A stretch of DNA of 6,398 nucleotides. It comes from Streptomyces katrae (GTDB lineage Bacteria > Actinomycetota > Actinomycetes > Streptomycetales > Streptomycetaceae). The DNA is taken from assembly GCF_000966975.1 (NCBI RefSeq), contig NZ_JZWV01000311.1, positions 1 to 6,398 of the forward strand. Reading direction: 5' to 3'. This document shows, in pieces, positions 5,214-6,398 of this stretch. The position numbers were made by a program, and so were the translations under genes. Each line of letters opens with the position of its first letter. The stretch's first letter is position 1. The notes beneath the pieces are model-generated. The model was given only the letters and a program-made list of their open reading frames with translations. It was not told where the DNA came from and did no database searches.

Positions 5214-6356
5214 GTGATACCTAAGAGGTTCAGGCCCGCCGCCATCGCGGCCCTGACCGTGGCCGTGGCGTCCGGGGGCTTCTTCGCCTACTCGGCGAAC
5301 GCCGTCTCCGGGCCCGCAGAGGCCGACCAGGCCACCACCGAGACCTTCGCCCGCCTCGCGGACGACGTGCTCTCGCAGCGCACCCAGGCGCTGGTGGAAG
5401 GCCAGACCGTGCGCCACGGCCACGGCCAGGGGGGCAAGAAGAAGGCCCGTATGTCCGACGGGCTGAAGAAGGACCAGGACGCGGCGATCCAGTCGCTGCG
5501 CGACCGCAAGACCCGCCTGGCGCAGCTGGGCGAGGTCTACAGCGGCGCCGACACCAAGGTGACCGTCGACCGGGCCACGGTGACCGGGGGCAAGGCGACC
5601 GTCCAGGTCACCGAGCAGACCACGCTCACCTACAAGAAGGTGCACGGGGACGAGCCGTCCACGACGGACTTCAAGACGCGCTACGAGCTCAGCCTCACCA
5701 GCAGGAAGGGCGGTGACTGGGAGCTCCAGACGATCAAGTCCCAGGAGAACGGCCCCGTCGCGGTCAACGAGCCCGTCGCCGCCAAGGCGGCCGTCGTCAC
5801 GGACGACGGCAACCAGTACCCGGACGGCACGCCCGCGTCCACCACGTACCCGGCCACGGCCAAGCCCAAGACGCTGACCGGCGGCGCGTACAACTACACC
5901 GCCATGGCGCAGTACGCGGAGAAGTACTGGAGCAACTACAACCCGGCGTACCGCAAGTTCAGCGGCAACGGCGGCGACTGCACCAACTTCATCAGCCAGG
6001 CACTGAACGCGGGTGGATGGAAGCCGGTCCCGGGCACCTCGACGGACTACCGCAACTGGTGGTACGACGGCACCCGCCAGTCGGACTCCTGGGTCGGAGC
6101 CAACGAGTGGGCCTGGTTCACGCTCTCCAACCAGCGGGCCGCCAACCTGGCCAACGTCTACCAGCTGGACGTCGGCGACATCCTGCAGGCGGACTTCAAC
6201 CGGGACGGGTCCAAGGACCACTCCATGATGGTGACGTACCGCAGCAGGGCCGGAATGCCTTACCTGACGTACCACTCCACCAACACGTACCGGAAGTCGC
6301 TCGCGAGCATCCTGGCCTCTTACCCGAACGCCAGGTACTTCGCGTACCGCACCTGA
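5214..6356 (+). CDS. Secreted amidase_6-type Cys/His hydrolase (putative cell-wall amidase)
   Basis: The GTG at 5214 is chosen as start because AAGGGGAA sits just upstream and the product then begins with a clean Sec signal: basic MIPKRFR, hydrophobic AAIAALTVAVASGGFFA, and a likely cleavage near SANA (residue 30). An in-frame GTG at 5160 would add 18 residues before the signal and would run through the leader hairpin. The 380-residue protein has an exported N-terminal region (about 35-180) that begins helical, has a Lys/His/Gly-rich patch (67-78), then a beta-rich part. A Pro/Thr-rich linker (about 200-222) follows. Residues about 224-380 match the putative amidase family amidase_6, with GGDCTNFISQAL (nucleophile Cys255), GDILQADFNRDGSKDHSMMV (His336) and YHSTNTYRKSL (353-363). 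By family analogy it may cleave amide bonds in peptidoglycan, but the substrate is not shown by the sequence. The DxNxDGxxD stretch (327-335) beside His336 could bind calcium. Confidence 0.85.
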   Translation: MIPKRFRPAAIAALTVAVASGGFFAYSANAVSGPAEADQATTETFARLADDVLSQRTQALVEGQTVRHGHGQGGKKKARMSDGLKKDQDAAIQSLRDRKTRLAQLGEVYSGADTKVTVDRATVTGGKATVQVTEQTTLTYKKVHGDEPSTTDFKTRYELSLTSRKGGDWELQTIKSQENGPVAVNEPVAAKAAVVTDDGNQYPDGTPASTTYPATAKPKTLTGGAYNYTAMAQYAEKYWSNYNPAYRKFSGNGGDCTNFISQALNAGGWKPVPGTSTDYRNWWYDGTRQSDSWVGANEWAWFTLSNQRAANLANVYQLDVGDILQADFNRDGSKDHSMMVTYRSRAGMPYLTYHSTNTYRKSLASILASYPNARYFAYRT

Positions 6357-6398
6357 CGGACGGCCCTGACGGGCACCCCCGGGCCCCTCCCGCCGCCG

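Noticed and set aside
2747..5245. Long open frames overlapping the PBP gene (832 aa on the minus strand; 711 aa on the plus strand at 3022-5157)
   Set aside because: They are Arg/Pro/Gly- or Val/Leu/Gly-rich, with no recognisable domain. High GC produces such shadows, and the 718-aa PBP frame carries all the motifs.
6357..6398. Terminator after the amidase gene
   Set aside because: Only short, competing stems (such as GCCC/GGGC around 6363-6374) are visible before the window ends.

Overview
The window looks like chromosomal DNA from a Streptomyces or close actinobacterial relative. It is very GC-rich with strong G/C preference at third codon positions, GTG starts occur beside ATG, and the proteins resemble actinobacterial families. 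I see no tRNA, rRNA, insertion sequence, CRISPR array or phage gene.

Layout. (1) Positions 3-1165, plus strand: a cytochrome P450 of the CYP152 (fatty-acid peroxygenase/decarboxylase) type. It is split into two reading frames and lacks about 26 residues at the junction, so it is best called a pseudogene. (2) Positions 1166-1437: a 272-bp gap holding a GC-rich hairpin just after the P450, a 10-codon ORF with a strong ribosome binding site, a second small hairpin and a 10-bp palindrome. (3) Positions 1438-2754, plus: a membrane-anchored or secreted polysaccharide-deacetylase (CE4-like) protein. It keeps the metal-binding residues, but the usual catalytic-base Asp is a Trp. (4) Positions 2755-2802: a 48-bp convergent gap filled almost entirely by one near-perfect hairpin, probably a bidirectional terminator. 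(5) Positions 2803-4959, minus: a class A penicillin-binding protein with a plausible glycosyltransferase (GT51) domain. In its transpeptidase domain the SxxK motif reads T-A-F-T, so the acylation serine and its lysine are both missing while SxN and KTG remain. (6) Positions 4960-5213: a 254-bp divergent control region with an imperfect 13-bp direct repeat, a related inverted repeat and an 8-bp-stem hairpin against the next gene's ribosome binding site. (7) Positions 5214-6356, plus: a secreted protein with a C-terminal amidase_6-type Cys/His hydrolase domain. (8) A 42-nt tail to the window end with only weak potential hairpins.

The three intact genes all act outside the membrane and plausibly on the cell wall: one builds glycan strands, one belongs to a carbohydrate deacetylase family, and one is a putative amidase. 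They are not an operon, because the first pair is convergent and the second divergent. Two of the three have lost residues normally essential for catalysis, and the fourth gene is broken. I found no convincing sign of a wholly new multi-gene system. The most notable observations are the degenerate penicillin-binding and deacetylase active sites and the structured leader regions.
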